From contig NZ_FNOG01000002.1 of NCBI RefSeq assembly GCF_900106525.1, forward strand, positions 597,563 to 661,562: DNA of 64,000 nt, written 5' to 3'. The notes beneath the pieces are model-generated. The model saw nothing but the letters and a program-made list of their open reading frames with translations. It searched no databases and was not told the DNA's origin. Numbering within the stretch: position 1 is the first letter of the stretch; the number at the start of each line of letters is the position of its first letter. The position numbers and the translations under genes were made by a program. This document shows, piece after piece, positions 16,467 to 24,948 of the stretch. This stretch comes from Lysobacter enzymogenes (GTDB lineage Bacteria; Pseudomonadota; Gammaproteobacteria; Xanthomonadales; Xanthomonadaceae).

Positions 16467-18059
16467 GTGCCCACCGAGTTCGACTACATCATCATCGGCG
16501 CCGGTTCGGCCGGCTGCGTCCTCGCCAACCGCCTCAGCGAGGATCCCGACACCCGGGTGCTGTTGATCGAAGCCGGCCCGCGCGACTACCACCCCTTCAT
16601 CCACATGCCCGGCGGCATCGCCAAGCTGGTCAACCAGAAGGGCGTGAACTGGGACTACGACACCGCGCCGGAACCCAACCTCGACGGCCGCCGCCTGTGG
16701 TGGCCGCGCGGCCGCGTGCTCGGCGGCTCCAGTTCGATCAACGCCATGTGCTACATCCGCGGCGTGCCCGGCGATTACGACGAATGGTCCGCGCTCGGCG
16801 CGCGCGGCTGGGGTTGGGACGACGCCCTGCCCTACTTCAAGCGCAGCGAGCGCAACAGCCGCGGCGACGACGCCCTGCACGGCAGCCTCGGCCCGCTGTA
16901 CGTGTCCGACCTGCGCCACACCAACCCGCTGTCGTCGGCCTTCATCGACGCCGCCGAACAGGCCGGCTACGCCCGCAACCGCGATTTCAACGGCGCGCAG
17001 CAGCAAGGCTTCGGTTTCTACCAGGTGACCCAGAAGAACGGCGCGCGTTGCTCCAGCGCGGTCGCCTACCTCGATCCGGCGCGCGAGCGCCGCAACCTGC
17101 AGGTGGTCACCGGCGCGCTGGTCAACCGCATCACCTTCGAACGCGGCCGCGCCACCGGCGTGATCTATCGCCACGGCGGCAGCGCGCTGCACCAGCGCGC
17201 CACGCGCGAGGTGCTGCTGTGCGGCGGCGCGATCAATTCGCCGCAGTTGCTGATGCTGTCCGGCATCGGCCCGGCCGCGCACCTGCGCCAGCACGACATC
17301 GAGGTGCTGGCCGACGCGCCGCAGGTCGGGCAGAACCTGCAGGACCATCTCGACATCTGCACGCTCTACCACGCCACCCAACGCATCACCTACGACCGCG
17401 CCAGCGAACTCAAGGTGATCTTCGATTACTTCCTGCGCGGCCACAGCGGCATCGGCAGCAGCAACATGGCCGAAGCCGGCGGCTTCGTGCGCTCGCAGTA
17501 CGCCAGCGACGAGCGCGCCGACATCCAGTTCCATTTCGTCCCGGCGATGCTCGACGACCACGGCCGCCACCGCCTGCCCGGCGACGGCTACACCGTGCAC
17601 GCCTGCTTCCTGCGCCCGCGCAGCCGCGGCCATCTGGAACTGGCCAGCGCCAGCGCCGGCGACAAACCGCGCCTGCATCCGAACTACCTCGGCGACGCCG
17701 AGGGTTTCGATCTGAAGATGACGATCGAATGCGCGAAGCTCTCGCGCGATCTGCTCAAGCAAAAAGCCTTCGACGGCTACCGCGGCACGCCGATCTTCCC
17801 GGCCCGCGACGATCTCGACGATGCCGGCCTGGAAGCGTTCGTGCGGGCCAAGGCCGAAAGCATCTACCACCCGGTCGGCACCTGCCGCATGGGCAGCGAC
17901 GATGCCGCGGTGGTCGACCCGCACCTGCGCGTGCGCGGCGTCGAAGGCCTGCGCGTGATCGACGCCTCGGTGATGCCGACGCTGATCGGCGGCAACACCA
18001 ACGCGCCGACGATGATGATCGCCGAGCGCGCAGCGGATTTGATTCGCGGGCGGGTTTGA
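16467..18059 (+). CDS. GMC family oxidoreductase (choline dehydrogenase-like)
   Basis: A 530-residue FAD-dependent alcohol oxidoreductase. The N-terminal ADP-binding loop is FDYIIIGAGSAGCVLANRLS; GMC signature 1 appears as RVLGGSSSINAMCYIRG and signature 2 as LLCGGAINSPQLLMLSGIGP. The C terminus carries the catalytic His region (ESIYHPVGTCRMG) and GLRVIDASVMPTLIGGNTNAP. The length and these blocks match the choline/alcohol dehydrogenase branch, but without betB or betI nearby the substrate is uncertain. The start is a GTG at 16467 with GGAA seven bases before it. The gene is followed by a long tandem repeat and no operon partner. Confidence 0.92.
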   Translation: MPTEFDYIIIGAGSAGCVLANRLSEDPDTRVLLIEAGPRDYHPFIHMPGGIAKLVNQKGVNWDYDTAPEPNLDGRRLWWPRGRVLGGSSSINAMCYIRGVPGDYDEWSALGARGWGWDDALPYFKRSERNSRGDDALHGSLGPLYVSDLRHTNPLSSAFIDAAEQAGYARNRDFNGAQQQGFGFYQVTQKNGARCSSAVAYLDPARERRNLQVVTGALVNRITFERGRATGVIYRHGGSALHQRATREVLLCGGAINSPQLLMLSGIGPAAHLRQHDIEVLADAPQVGQNLQDHLDICTLYHATQRITYDRASELKVIFDYFLRGHSGIGSSNMAEAGGFVRSQYASDERADIQFHFVPAMLDDHGRHRLPGDGYTVHACFLRPRSRGHLELASASAGDKPRLHPNYLGDAEGFDLKMTIECAKLSRDLLKQKAFDGYRGTPIFPARDDLDDAGLEAFVRAKAESIYHPVGTCRMGSDDAAVVDPHLRVRGVEGLRVIDASVMPTLIGGNTNAPTMMIAERAADLIRGRV

Positions 18060-18065
18060 TTCATG

Positions 18066-18540
18066 CCGTGATGCCCGCGATGGCGGGCATCCGGAGACTT
18101 CATAGTCCTGTCTCGATGAAGCCCTGGATTCCCGCTTTCGCGGGAATGACGCTAGGTAGGTTTCGCCGCGCCACTCCCAGCCGTCATCCCCGCGCAGGCG
18201 GGGATCCAAAGACTTCAGAGTCATGCCTCGATAAAGCCCTGGATGTTCGGCTTCGCCGAAGTGAAGCGGAGCCCGCTTTCGCGGGAATGACGGTAGGTAG
18301 GTTTCGCGGCAAGTCGGTTTCGCCGCGCCGCTCCAGATCGTCATCCCCGCGAACGCGGGGATCCAGAGACTTCAGAGTCATGCCTCGATAAAGCCCTGGA
18401 TGTTCGGCTTCGCCGAAGTGAAGCGGAGCCCGCTTTCGCGGGAATGACGGTAGGTAGGTTTCGCGGCAAGTCGGTTTCGCCGCGCCGCTCCCAAGTCGTC
18501 ATCCCCGCGAAGACCGGGATCCAGAGACTTCAGCGCCCTG
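18066..18540. repeat. Tandem array of a dispersed 157-bp repeat
   Basis: Three to four head-to-tail units starting with GTCATCCCCGCG at 18183, 18340 and 18498 (spacing 157 and 158 bp), plus a degenerate first copy from 18066. Each unit contains inverted pieces (CCCCGCGAACGCGGGG and CCCGCTTTCGCGGG) and the constant segment GGATCCAGAGACTTCAGAGT. The two inner units are nearly identical, which points to recent duplication. The rest of the 717-bp spacer to 18776 shows no gene. Confidence 0.88.
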
Positions 18541-18776
18541 CCTCGACCAACCCGCTCCCGGCTTTCCAAGGGCCCCGCAAGCCCAGACCATCCTCAGCGC
18601 CCTCGCCCCAAAGGCTCACACTTCCCAACCACCGAAAAGCCACACCCGCAGACCGAGCCGCGCTTTGCAGAAAAACAATTAATCCCTGAAAAAACATAAA
18701 CCTGAATGCGGTTGTTGCCCAACTCCCTGAGATCGGAGCTAGAATCGGGTCACCCGGTCTTTGCAGGCGCTGAGCG

Positions 18777-20201
18777 ATGAAACGCGATCCTTCCCGACGC
18801 TCACTCACCCCTTGGCGCGTGAGTGCGCTCGCGGCGCTGCTCACCCTCACCCTCGGCTCCAGCGCGCAGACCTCGCTGCGCTGGCAACCGGCCAATCCGT
18901 CCCTGCCTACGCCGGTGTCCACCGACGCGGTCGCGCGCGGCCAGGGCAGCGACGGCACCGCGCCGCAAGGCCTGGGCATCGGCGCGCCGGCCAACGCTAA
19001 TGTGCGCGTGCAGCCGCTGGCCGCCGGCTTCGACGTGCAGCAGTTCGAGGCGATGGCGCAGGCCATGGTCGCCGACCAGCGCATCCCGGGCATGGCCATG
19101 GCCATCGTCCACAACGGCCAGATCCTCAGCGCGCGCGGCTACGGCATCACCGACGTGCGCAACGCCGAGGCGATCGACGCCCACACCGTGTTCCGCCTGG
19201 CCTCGCTGTCCAAGAGCTTCGCCGGCACCCTGACCGGTCTGCTGGTCAACGACGGCACCCTGCGCTGGGACAGCAAGGTCGTCGACTACATGCCCGGCTT
19301 CCAGCTGGTCGACTCCAGCGCCGCGCACAACGTCACCGTCGCCGACGTGCTCAGCCACCGCGTCGGCCTGGGCCACAACACCTACGACCGCGACCTGGAG
19401 AACTACGCCGACTACCGCGTACTGACCCAGAAGCTCGCCTACGCGCCGATGACCTGCCAGCCCGGCACCTGCTACGGCTACCAGAACATCGCCTTCAGCC
19501 TGATCGGCGACGTGGTCTTCGCCGCCACCGGCGACTTCTACAGCCAGGAAGTCCAGCGCCGCCTGTTCAAGCCGCTGGGCATGAACGACGCCAGCCTCGG
19601 CCTGGAAGGCATCACCGCCAGCGCGCGCTGGGCCAAGCCGCACGTGCGCGCGCGCGGCGGCTGGGCCTCGGTGACGCCGAAGCCGACCTATTACCAGTTG
19701 CCGCCGGCCGCCGGCGTCAACGCCAGCGCCAGCGACATGGCGCAGTGGCTGATCGCGCAGACCGGCCACCGCACCGACGTGCTGCCGCTGCCGCTGCTGG
19801 CCACCCTGCATCAGCCGCTGGTTGACACGCCCAGCGAGATCCGCGGCTCCAGCTGGCGCCGCCAGCGCATCGGCTCGGCCGGCTACGCGCTGGGCTGGCG
19901 CGTGTTCGACTACGCCGGCCACCGCGTGGTGTTCCATGCCGGCGCGGTGCAGGGCTACCGCGGCATGGTCGCGATGATGCCCGAGCGCGACCTCGGCATC
20001 GCGGTGCTGTGGAACAGCGAGAGCGGCCTGCCCACCGGCCTGCTGCCGACCATCCTCGACCGCGCCATCGGCATGCCGGTGCAGCGCTGGCTCGACGTCG
20101 ACGGCTTCGACGACCCGGGCCTGTACGCCTCCGAAGGCGTCGGCCCGGCGCGCGACATCAACGGCAGCAACGCGCAGAAGTCGACCGCGGCGCCGAAGTA
20201 A
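18777..20201 (+). CDS. Serine hydrolase, class C beta-lactamase/esterase family
   Basis: A 474-residue exported serine hydrolase with a signal peptide (VSALAALLTLTLGSSAQ). The active-site tetrad S143-L-S-K146 (in FRLASLSKSFAG), the Y235-Q-N237 motif (CYGYQN) and the late HAG box (FHAGAVQGYRG, replacing KTG) place it with class C beta-lactamases, DD-peptidases and related esterases. The core domain is the usual length, with a longer low-complexity N-terminal segment after the signal. Whether it cleaves peptidoglycan, D-amino-acid peptides or esters cannot be decided; the HAG box is common in non-lactamase members. It is a single gene closed by a strong terminator. Confidence 0.88.
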   Translation: MKRDPSRRSLTPWRVSALAALLTLTLGSSAQTSLRWQPANPSLPTPVSTDAVARGQGSDGTAPQGLGIGAPANANVRVQPLAAGFDVQQFEAMAQAMVADQRIPGMAMAIVHNGQILSARGYGITDVRNAEAIDAHTVFRLASLSKSFAGTLTGLLVNDGTLRWDSKVVDYMPGFQLVDSSAAHNVTVADVLSHRVGLGHNTYDRDLENYADYRVLTQKLAYAPMTCQPGTCYGYQNIAFSLIGDVVFAATGDFYSQEVQRRLFKPLGMNDASLGLEGITASARWAKPHVRARGGWASVTPKPTYYQLPPAAGVNASASDMAQWLIAQTGHRTDVLPLPLLATLHQPLVDTPSEIRGSSWRRQRIGSAGYALGWRVFDYAGHRVVFHAGAVQGYRGMVAMMPERDLGIAVLWNSESGLPTGLLPTILDRAIGMPVQRWLDVDGFDDPGLYASEGVGPARDINGSNAQKSTAAPK

Positions 20202-20218
20202 GCGGTCTGGGGATCGAC

Positions 20219-20253
20219 AACGAAAAGGCCCGCTTCGGCGGGCCTTTTCGTTT
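20219..20253 (+). terminator. Rho-independent terminator after the serine hydrolase
   Basis: A perfect stem of more than 11 bp (AAAAGGCCCGC, TTCG loop, GCGGGCCTTTT) located 18 bases after the stop codon. The A/T flanks let it work in both directions. Confidence 0.92.
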
Positions 20254-20282
20254 GCGGCTGCACGGCCTTGCCGCCTGCGCTG

Positions 20283-20369
20283 TCGTGGGAGGGACTTCAG
20301 TCCCGATGCCTTGGGCTCCGATGGCGGCGATCGGAAAGCAAAGCGTCGGGACTGAAGTCCCTCCTGCAA
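20283..20369. repeat. REP-like repeat pair, family B
   Basis: Two inverted copies of the GTGGGAGGGACTTCAGTCCC type core facing each other across about 45 bases, between convergent genes. Here the core reads ACTTCAGTCC rather than GCCTTCAGGCC, a compensated change on both sides of its small hairpin. Confidence 0.85.
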
Positions 20370-20385
20370 GAACCTCGCCCCGCCC

Positions 20386-20919
20386 TCAGCGCGGTTCGTT
20401 CTCCATCACCTGCTTGAGCCGCGCCAGCCCCTGCTCGTAATCCTTGCCGACCATCTTCTCCATCGCCAGACCGATCCAGCGCGCCATCAGGTTGTAGCCG
20501 TGGTCGCTGTCCAGCGCCCAGGTCAGCCTGGTGCCCTCGCCTTCGGCGGCGAGGGTGTAGGTCGCGGTGGCCTGGCTGCCGTCGAAGTCCAGCGCGACCG
20601 CGATCCGGCTCTGCGGCACCGACTCGGCGATGCGCTGGCTGCCGCGGCCGACCCGCTTGCCCTGCCAGGCCATGCCCGCGCCGACGCCGGACTCCGGTCC
20701 GCTGTAGCTGTACTTGGCGTCGGGCTCGAGCGCGTACCACGGCGACCATTCGTTGAAGCGCTTGAACGAGTCGAGCAGGGCGAACACCTGCGCCGGCGGC
20801 CGCTGGATCACCGCGGAGCGTTCGACATGGGTCTTGTCCGGCAACAGCAGGCCGCCGCCGGCGAAGACCACGGCGAGCAGCACGATCAGATAGAACAGAC
20901 CCTTGAGCAGAGCTTTCAC
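20386..20919 (-). CDS. SRPBCC (START-like) family protein, membrane-anchored
   Basis: A 177-residue protein with one N-terminal membrane helix (GLFYLIVLLAVVFAGGGLLLP) followed by a polyketide-cyclase/START-like lipid-binding fold: VERSAVIQRPPAQVFALLDSF, FNEWSPWYALEP and TRLTWALDSDHGYNLMARWIG. Such proteins bind small hydrophobic molecules; no catalytic role can be assigned. Length is normal for the family. It stands alone, with its C terminus facing the family-B repeat and the serine hydrolase terminator. Confidence 0.85.
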   Translation of the reverse strand: MKALLKGLFYLIVLLAVVFAGGGLLLPDKTHVERSAVIQRPPAQVFALLDSFKRFNEWSPWYALEPDAKYSYSGPESGVGAGMAWQGKRVGRGSQRIAESVPQSRIAVALDFDGSQATATYTLAAEGEGTRLTWALDSDHGYNLMARWIGLAMEKMVGKDYEQGLARLKQVMENEPR

Positions 20920-21107
20920 GGCGCGATCCCCGGCGGTGGCTACGCACCGATCCTAGCGCCGTCGCGGCGCGGACGCGGGAATGCCGGGCGGCCGGCCGAC
21001 AGGAGGCGCCGCGACGCGACACCGGTGAGGCTGGGTGAGCGACGCCGCGAGCGGCATCGACAGATCGAAGCGCGCCGGGCGCGGATCGCTGCAGCAAGCC
21101 TTCGCCC

Positions 21108-21150
21108 ATAAAAAAAACTCTCCCCCCGCCTGGGCTGCGGGGAGAGAGTC
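21108..21150 (-). terminator. Rho-independent terminator of the histone-like gene
   Basis: On the minus strand, an ACTCTCTCCCCGC-type stem pairs with its near-complement and is followed by eight T. It lies 28 bases beyond the stop codon of the histone H1-like gene. Confidence 0.9.
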
Positions 21151-21177
21151 TGATTACGGCCTAATCGGGGCGCTGAT

Positions 21178-21564
21178 TCAGATCAGCGGAGCCGGGGTCG
21201 CCGGCAGAGCGGCGGCCTTCGGCTTGCGGGCGCGCTTGGCGGCCTTCTTCGGGGCCTTCTTGGCGGCCTTCTTGGCGGTCTTCTTAGCAGTCTTCTTGAC
21301 CGCCTTCTTGGCGGTCTTCTTGGTGGCCTTCTTCGCGGCCTTCTTCGCAGTCTTCTTCACCGCCTTCTTGGCGGTCTTCTTGGTGGCCTTCTTGGCGGCC
21401 TTCTTGGCGGTCTTGCGGACGGCCTTCTTGGCGACCTTCTTCACGGCCTTCTTGGCGGTCTTCTTGGTGGCCTTCTTGGCGACCTTCTTAGCGCCGGCCT
21501 TCTTGGCGACCTTCTTCGTCGCTTTCTTGGCGGCGGACTTCTTAGCGGCTTTCTTAACGGCCAT
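21178..21564 (-). CDS. Histone H1-like Lys/Ala-rich nucleoid protein
   Basis: A 128-residue strongly basic protein consisting almost entirely of AKKA/TKKT/VKK-type repeats (for example AKKATKKTAKKAVKKTAKK) and ending in a short neutral tail (ALPATPAPLI). It resembles the C-terminal domain of histone H1 and the bacterial proteins BpH1, HctB and AlgP, which bind DNA without sequence preference and compact the nucleoid. The ATG at 21564 has GAGGAG seven bases upstream; frames extending to 22353 are not coding. The near-identical repeats make copy-number variation likely. A terminator follows directly. A long upstream leader with a possible promoter near 22.03 kb is noted separately. Confidence 0.9.
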   Translation of the reverse strand: MAVKKAAKKSAAKKATKKVAKKAGAKKVAKKATKKTAKKAVKKVAKKAVRKTAKKAAKKATKKTAKKAVKKTAKKAAKKATKKTAKKAVKKTAKKTAKKAAKKAPKKAAKRARKPKAAALPATPAPLI

Positions 21565-22015
21565 GGGATGGCTCCTCGTCAGTGGTTGATCAGGGATGAT
21601 CAGTGGTGGTGCGGTAAGCCCAGTGGAGAATGACTCTGTGGTGGCAGAGCCGCGGGAGTCGGACCCGCGTGCAACCGCCGGCGCGCCAGGCGCGTCGGAA
21701 CGGATCGGGGATCGCATCCGGCCGTGGCGGCGACCGGATCGATGGCTGGCCCGCCCAAGCGGGCGGGGGCGGCCGCGCAACCTCGCGGCCAAACAAAAAC
21801 CCGGGCCGCCGAACGCGTACCGGGTGCATAGCAGGACGCCAGCGATGTCATCGGGACTTTGGATGTCATCGGCAAAGAGAGCGGTGCCAACATTTCTGCA
21901 GAGGAAGCGAACCCTGCGTCCACCGTTTTGATAATCCGGGCGGAGGTTCGAGTTGTGCTGCGTGTTGGCGCGCTGGCTGTTCTCACTCTCGTGGCAGGAA
22001 ACGTCTGCTGGGCGA

Positions 22016-22044
22016 AACCTAATCACGCTTTTTCCTACTGTCAA
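22016..22044 (-). promoter_or_regulatory. Possible promoter for the histone-like gene
   Basis: A perfect TTGACA -35 box (22039-22044, minus strand) with a 17-base spacer and a weak TAGGTT -10 (22016-22021). If used, the histone-like transcript has a leader of about 450 bases. Confidence 0.4.
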
Positions 22045-22059
22045 CAACCCCGGCGAATT

Positions 22060-23545
22060 TTTCTTCGCCCCGCCGGCCGCGCCGGCGCGACCGGCGCGCG
22101 AGCGCGCGTCGTCGACGAACGCGCGCGCGCGCCGCGCATCGCGCGAACGAATTTCCATCGCATCGCTGAAACCCAAGCGTGGCGCGGGTTTCGGCGCGTT
22201 CGCGTTTTTCTTTCGCGCGCATCGATCGATGCGCGCGCGCGTTCGACGACGCGTTCGACGCGCGCGCGGCGACCTGTATCGGAAGAAAAAATTCCGTTCC
22301 GCGGACGCCGCCGATTTCGCGCCGCACAAGCCCGAATGCGCGAAAGTGCGCAAACTTTTTTCCGCCGTCGACGACCGTCGGTCGGCCCTTCGCCGACGCT
22401 GGACGCGTTCGATGGCGTCCGCCGCCGACGCGCGCGCCGATGCCGGCGATGGCGCAGGCGGCGAGGTTCGACGTGCATGCGCAGCGCGCGCGACGGACGC
22501 CGCGCGCGCTGCTGCTCGGGATGCGCGGGCCGATTCGGGCGCGCTCGAACGCGGCGCGCGCGCCGCGACGGCGGTCCGGCGCGGATGTCGCGAAGCTGTC
22601 GGAACGCGCGCGACGCGGCGTCGGGATGCGCGCGCGAAACGCTACGCGAAAGTGGCGGACGCACGCGGCACGCGGCGGCAGCGAAGCGGCGACGCGGTGC
22701 CGGCCGGCGCGATGCGCGCGAGCGCGGCCGCCGTCGGCGCGGGCCGGCGGCGACGATCGGCGCGGTCGTGGATGCCGGCGCGGTCGCGACTCGCGCGCGG
22801 CCGCATCGACGCGGCCGACGCCGGCGCCGATGCGCCCGCGCACGACGGCGACGCGGTTTTTTCCCGAGCGAAATCGATGCGCATGCGAAAACGTTCGCGC
22901 GCTGCGTCCGGCCGACCGATGCCGGCATCGGGCCGTGGCGGGATACCGAAGCCGGCGCGACGCGCCTCGCACTGGCGTGGCCGAGCGCTGCGCGAACCGG
23001 GTCGCCGAGCTTCGCGGCGGACCGCTGGCGGCGCCGGCGACGGTTCGCAAGGCAGCCGCGAGCACGCGCGCGGCGACGTTACGCCGACGTCAACAACGCG
23101 CGTCCGAATGCCACCTCGTATTCGCATTCGCGCGAACGCGCGGCGGCGCGCGAGCCGGCACGGTGCCCGCGCCCGCAACTCACGCCACGCCCACGCCCAC
23201 GCCGACGCCATCGTCGCGGTGCGGCGCAAGCTGCTCACGGTGGGAAGGATCGGGGCGCGGCTGCGCCGTCGTCGGGATCGCGAGGCGCGCGGCAGCGGGA
23301 CGACTCGACTCGACTCGACTCGGCGCGGCGACCGCGCGCCGTATCGACGCTGACGCTGACGGCGGCGCCGGCATCGGCATCCCGGCCGCGTCGCTCCGCG
23401 GTCGGCGGCAACGCCGCGCTACCGATACGCGGCCCGGCGCCGCCGCGCTTCGCACAAACGAAACGGGGAGCGAGTCCCGGTTCCGCGTCGCGGTCCGGTC
23501 CTGCGCTCCCCGTCGGGGCCGTGGCCGATGCGTCGGCCACGGCGG
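22060..23545. other. CpG-dense 1.5-kb stretch without a credible gene
   Basis: Frames are open for hundreds of codons on both strands, but all translate into Arg/Ala-rich sequence with no third-position bias, no ribosome binding sites and no family resemblance, and they overlap one another. The DNA is dominated by alternating CG tracts (runs of GCGCGCGC at 22117-22134 and 22228-22240) and short T or A runs, and ends with four copies of GACTC (23301-23320). I can support no gene, RNA or mobile element here. Confidence 0.55.
23520..23541 (-). terminator. Hairpin after gcvH
   Basis: A perfect 9-bp stem (CGTGGCCGA and complement, four-base loop) begins ten bases past the gcvH stop. It lacks a T run, so terminator function is tentative. 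Confidence 0.45.
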
Positions 23546-23550
23546 GCGGA

Positions 23551-23946
23551 TCAGTGGTCGTCGTCTTCGAGCAGTTCGGCGTAGTCGTCCGGCGAGAGCA
23601 GCTCGTTGAGCTGGTCCGGCTCGTCGATCTCGACCGTGTAGATCCAGCCTTCGCCGTAGGCGTCTTCGTTGATGGTCTCCGGCTTGTCGGCCAGCGCGGC
23701 GTTGACCGCGGTGACGGTGCCCGAGACCGGGGCGTACACGTCCGAGGCGGCCTTCACCGACTCCACCACCGCGGAGGCGTTGCCGGCCTCGACGCGGTCG
23801 CCGACGTTGGGCAGTTCGACGTAGACCAGGTCGCCGAGCAGGCCCTGGGCGTGGTCGGAGATGCCGACGGTGACTTTGCCGTCGCCTTCGACGCGGGCCC
23901 ACTCGTGGGACTTCATGAACTTCAGATCGCCGGGAATTTCACTCAT
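23551..23946 (-). CDS. gcvH: Glycine cleavage system H protein
   Basis: A 131-residue lipoyl carrier of the glycine cleavage complex. It shuttles the aminomethyl group from the P protein to the T protein and then electrons to the L protein. The lipoyl-lysine is K65 in the conserved [17 protein letters not shown]. The start [16 protein letters not shown] and the acidic C terminus ([10 protein letters not shown]) are standard. gcvT lies about 1 kb upstream on the same strand, separated by an isomerase gene and a REP-like repeat, so the two are unlikely to share a simple operon; gcvP is not in the window. Confidence 0.97.
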   Translation of the reverse strand: MSEIPGDLKFMKSHEWARVEGDGKVTVGISDHAQGLLGDLVYVELPNVGDRVEAGNASAVVESVKAASDVYAPVSGTVTAVNAALADKPETINEDAYGEGWIYTVEIDEPDQLNELLSPDDYAELLEDDDH

Positions 23947-24072
23947 GGCTGGGGCCTCGGACGTTGCGGGGAGACGCGGATATTGGCGCGTAGTTTAACG
24001 ATGCCGGCGCGTCGTGGGAGGGGGTGACGACGACCGGCGCGAGCGAGCGGCGCGATCGACCGGTACGAGCGC

Positions 24073-24708
24073 TCAGCGCGGCGGCCCGGCCGGGGCGAGG
24101 AACGGCGCGCGGCCGCTGCGCAGCGCCGCGCCGAGCGCGTCGACGCGATCCTGGCCCCAGAACGGCTCGCCGTTCAATACATAGCCCGGCAGGCCGGGCA
24201 GGTCGACGGCGATCGCCGCGGCGGTGTTGTCTTGGTAGATCGCCGCGACCGCCGCGCTGCCGGCCGCGGCGAGGATCGCATCGGCATCGTGACCGGCGTC
24301 GCGCAACGCCCGCGCCAGCAGCGCGCGGTCGGCGATGTCCTCGTCCTGCGCCCAGATCGCGCGCAGCACCGCGTCCATGTACTGCGCCGGATCGCGTCCG
24401 GCTTCGCACAGCGCGATCGCGCAGCGGTCGGCCAGGCCCGGGTCGACCGGGAAGTGCTTCGGCGTCAGGTTCAACGGCACGCCGCGCTCGGCGCGCGCGC
24501 GCTGCAGTTCGACCAGGCGGTAGCGCTGGCGCGCCGGCGCGCGCTGGCCCAGCGGCAGGCCGCCGTTGGCCGAGAACAGTTCGAAGATGCGCACCGGCTT
24601 GTAGGCCAAGCGTGCGCCGGTCTCGCGCGTCAGCGCCAGCAGCGGCGCGTGGCCGAGATAGACGTAGGGCGAGATCAGGCTGAAGTAGTAGTCGACGACG
24701 ACGCTCAC
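24073..24708 (-). CDS. 2-hydroxychromene-2-carboxylate isomerase family protein
   Basis: A 211-residue DsbA-fold, glutathione S-transferase kappa-like protein. The N terminus VDYYFSLISPYVYLGHAPLL has the serine and tyrosine that replace the CxxC of DsbA in HCCA isomerases; LPGYVLNGEPFWGQDRVDAL near the C terminus is the family signature. In naphthalene degradation such enzymes isomerise 2-hydroxychromene-2-carboxylate, but no degradation genes are nearby, so another glutathione-linked substrate is possible. The start is the GTG at 24708, with GGAG eight bases before it; the frame open to 24828 runs into a family-B repeat. Confidence 0.87.
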   Translation of the reverse strand: MSVVVDYYFSLISPYVYLGHAPLLALTRETGARLAYKPVRIFELFSANGGLPLGQRAPARQRYRLVELQRARAERGVPLNLTPKHFPVDPGLADRCAIALCEAGRDPAQYMDAVLRAIWAQDEDIADRALLARALRDAGHDADAILAAAGSAAVAAIYQDNTAAAIAVDLPGLPGYVLNGEPFWGQDRVDALGAALRSGRAPFLAPAGPPR

Positions 24709-24798
24709 GGTGGCAGCTCCATTCAGGTCGGCAGATCGGGGGCAGCGGGATCGGTGCGGTGGTCGATGGAAACAGATCGGTGCGTGGCTTGTGGTCGA

Positions 24799-24888
24799 AG
24801 AGCGTCGGGGCTGAAGCCCCTCCCACAAGAGCGGACGGCGCGACGGGGAGAAGAATGGTGGGAGGGCCTTCAGGCCCGACGCTCTTCT
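24799..24888. repeat. REP-like repeat pair, family B
   Basis: Inverted copies at 24801-24828 and 24857-24887 sharing GCGTCGGGGCTGAAGCCCC and its mirror form; lies between gcvT and the isomerase gene, which are on the same strand. Confidence 0.85.
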
Positions 24889-24948
24889 ACCAGCCGGCGA
24901 CGCCCTGGCGATCCGGTCCGGCGACGAACCGGACCGGCGCCAATGCGA

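Noticed and set aside
18066-18540. CRISPR array
   Set aside because: Units are about 157 bp, the spacers are themselves repeated, and no cas genes are present.
21639-21676. tRNA/tmRNA-like 3' end on the minus strand (T-arm-like hairpin GCGGG-TCCGACT-CCCGC followed by CCACCA)
   Set aside because: The spacing between T-arm and CCA does not fit an acceptor stem, the loop has C at position 55, no D or anticodon arm or tmRNA tag sequence is found upstream. At best a remnant.
21859-24027. A 722-codon open frame on the plus strand across the CpG-dense region and gcvH
   Set aside because: It runs antisense through gcvH, is Arg/Ala-rich, has no coding bias and competes with equally long frames in other phases.
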